In this document: one piece after another, positions 5,244-6,093 of the stretch | How the letters are laid out: each line of letters begins with the position of its first letter | Position numbering within the stretch: position 1 is the stretch's first letter | Assembly: GCA_050942695.1 (NCBI GenBank) | Contig: JBMNNU010000199.1 | Coordinates: forward strand, 1 to 6,093 | Direction: 5' to 3' | From: JBMNNU01 sp050942695 | GTDB lineage: Bacteria; Chloroflexota; UBA6077 | Length of the DNA stretch: 6,093 nucleotides | Made by a program: the position numbers and the translations under genes | The notes under the pieces: generated by a model | The model's database searches: none | What the model was told of the DNA's origin: nothing | What the model saw: only the letters and a program-made list of their open reading frames with translations

Positions 5244-6093
5244 ATGCGGGTAGCCATAGACTATACGGCGGCGATTTACCAGGTTGCCGGCATTGGACGC
5301 TTCGTCCGCTGCCTGGTGAAGGCGCTTGCAGAAATCGACCATGAGACCGAATATTTCCTGGTGTACGCAGACCCTCCGCAAGGAAGGCCTCTTTCCCTGC
5401 CCCAGGCAGCTAACTTCGTCGGTCGCCGAATCCCTCTTCCGGAAAGGGCGCTCTCTGCTCTCTGGCACAGGCTAACCTTGCCGGTTCCAGTAGACCTGTT
5501 TACCGGCCGCGTTGATGTCTTCCATTCGCCCGACTTCGTTCTTCCACCCGTGCGGCGCGCCGCAAAGGTGCTGACAGTCCACGATCTGGCATTCCTACTC
5601 AGGCCAGAGTGCGCAGATGCTAAGCTGAGGGATTATCTGGAAAAAACCGTACCGAGGTCGGTAGCCCGCGCCGACTTCATACTGGCCGACTCGGTGAACA
5701 CCCAAGACGACCTGATCTGTCTGCTGGGAGTGCCGCCTGCAAAGGTCCAGGTAGTGCCCGGCGCCGTCGACGATAGTTTCGCACCCGTCCGGAACCCGGA
5801 AGCATTACAGGAAATGAGGGAGCGGGTGAGCGGTGGCGCCCCATACATTCTGAGCGTGGGGATGATCGAGCCTCGGAAAAACCTGAGCCGGCTAATCGAG
5901 GCGTTCGAATTGCTGAAGTCCCGCTTCGATCTGCCACACAAGCTCGTGCTGGCAGGCAAGCGGGGGTGGCTTTCCGAAGGTATCTACCTGCGTGCAGAAA
6001 GATCGCCGCTCTCCGCGGATATCCTATTCCCCGGCTACGTAGCCGAAAACGACCTGGCAACGCTCTACAGCGCCGCGGACCTCTTCGTCTACC
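5244..6093 (+). CDS. GT4-family glycosyltransferase, group 1 (partial, 3' end beyond window)
   Basis: The first 283 codons of a cytoplasmic GT-B glycosyltransferase are open to the right edge; typical members have about 360-400 residues, so roughly a quarter is missing. The N-terminal acceptor domain begins MRVAIDYTAA and has AGIGRF (15-20), VDVFHSPDFVLPP (90-102) and TVHDLAF (111-117). The linker and donor domain show ADFILADS (143-150), KVQVVPGAVD (167-176), YILSVGMIEPRKNLSRLIEAF (starting at 201), KLVLAGKRGW (233-242) and FPGYVAENDLATLYSAADLF (starting at 262). The EPRKN Arg/Lys contacts the donor phosphates in this family. The usual E-x7-E donor motif should follow just outside the window. 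It probably adds one sugar of the repeat unit, donor unknown; use of UDP-xylose is possible but not shown. The start has only a weak SD (AAGAAGAA). Confidence 0.88.
   Translation, partial: MRVAIDYTAAIYQVAGIGRFVRCLVKALAEIDHETEYFLVYADPPQGRPLSLPQAANFVGRRIPLPERALSALWHRLTLPVPVDLFTGRVDVFHSPDFVLPPVRRAAKVLTVHDLAFLLRPECADAKLRDYLEKTVPRSVARADFILADSVNTQDDLICLLGVPPAKVQVVPGAVDDSFAPVRNPEALQEMRERVSGGAPYILSVGMIEPRKNLSRLIEAFELLKSRFDLPHKLVLAGKRGWLSEGIYLRAERSPLSADILFPGYVAENDLATLYSAADLFVY

Noticed and set aside
4864..5244. 126-codon + strand open frame overlapping the end of the flippase-like gene
   Set aside because: As an independent gene it has a shadow-like, Arg/Pro/Ser-rich translation and no SD. Only its last 24 codons are of interest, as a possible extension discussed in the findings.

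Overview
The window reads as part of a bacterial cell-surface or exopolysaccharide gene cluster, with every recognisable gene on the + strand. The DNA is moderately GC-rich (judged by eye, not computed), starts are mixed (GTG, TTG and three ATG), and Shine-Dalgarno sites are purine-rich. The last gene begins MRVAIDYTAA...GIGR, a GT4 N-terminus I associate with Chloroflexota and similar deep-branching bacteria. That taxonomic guess is weak. There is no rRNA, tRNA, mobile element or CRISPR array.

Layout. Bases 1-147 hold an odd T11/G6/C10 homopolymer block and then a plausible promoter (TTAGCA, 17 bp, TATACT with an extended TG). Next come: a first O-antigen ligase/polymerase-like membrane protein (148-1554, GTG start with a good SD); a 126-base gap with a 10-bp bulged hairpin and a double SD; a UDP-glucuronate decarboxylase (UDP-xylose synthase) type SDR enzyme (1681-2625, TTG start); a second O-antigen ligase/polymerase-like protein (2622-4124); a flippase-like/LPG_synthase_TM membrane protein (4121-5173); a 70-base gap; and a GT4 glycosyltransferase (from 5244) that runs off the right edge. 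The decarboxylase, second ligase and flippase-like genes are joined by two ATGA stop/start overlaps. No intrinsic terminator is visible between any genes, so all five could be one transcription unit.

How they may work together (inference). The decarboxylase would supply a pentose donor, UDP-xylose. The GT4 enzyme and others outside the window would build a lipid-linked oligosaccharide in the cytoplasm. The two paralogous Wzy/WaaL-type proteins would polymerise the glycan and/or transfer it to an acceptor on the outer face of the membrane. The LPG_synthase_TM protein may assist lipid or glycan handling. No Wzx flippase, Wzz/Wzc chain-length regulator or initiating phosphoglycosyltransferase lies inside the window.

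Most notable points: two diverged Wzy/WaaL-type paralogues flanking one sugar-nucleotide gene, the first with Val where the second has the Arg of its SRGAW motif; a repeated 10-mer just before both ATGA overlaps; and a 24-codon basic -1-frame extension after the flippase-like gene that stops exactly on the glycosyltransferase start codon. This looks like a variant of a known type of pathway, and I do not see clear evidence of a wholly new system.
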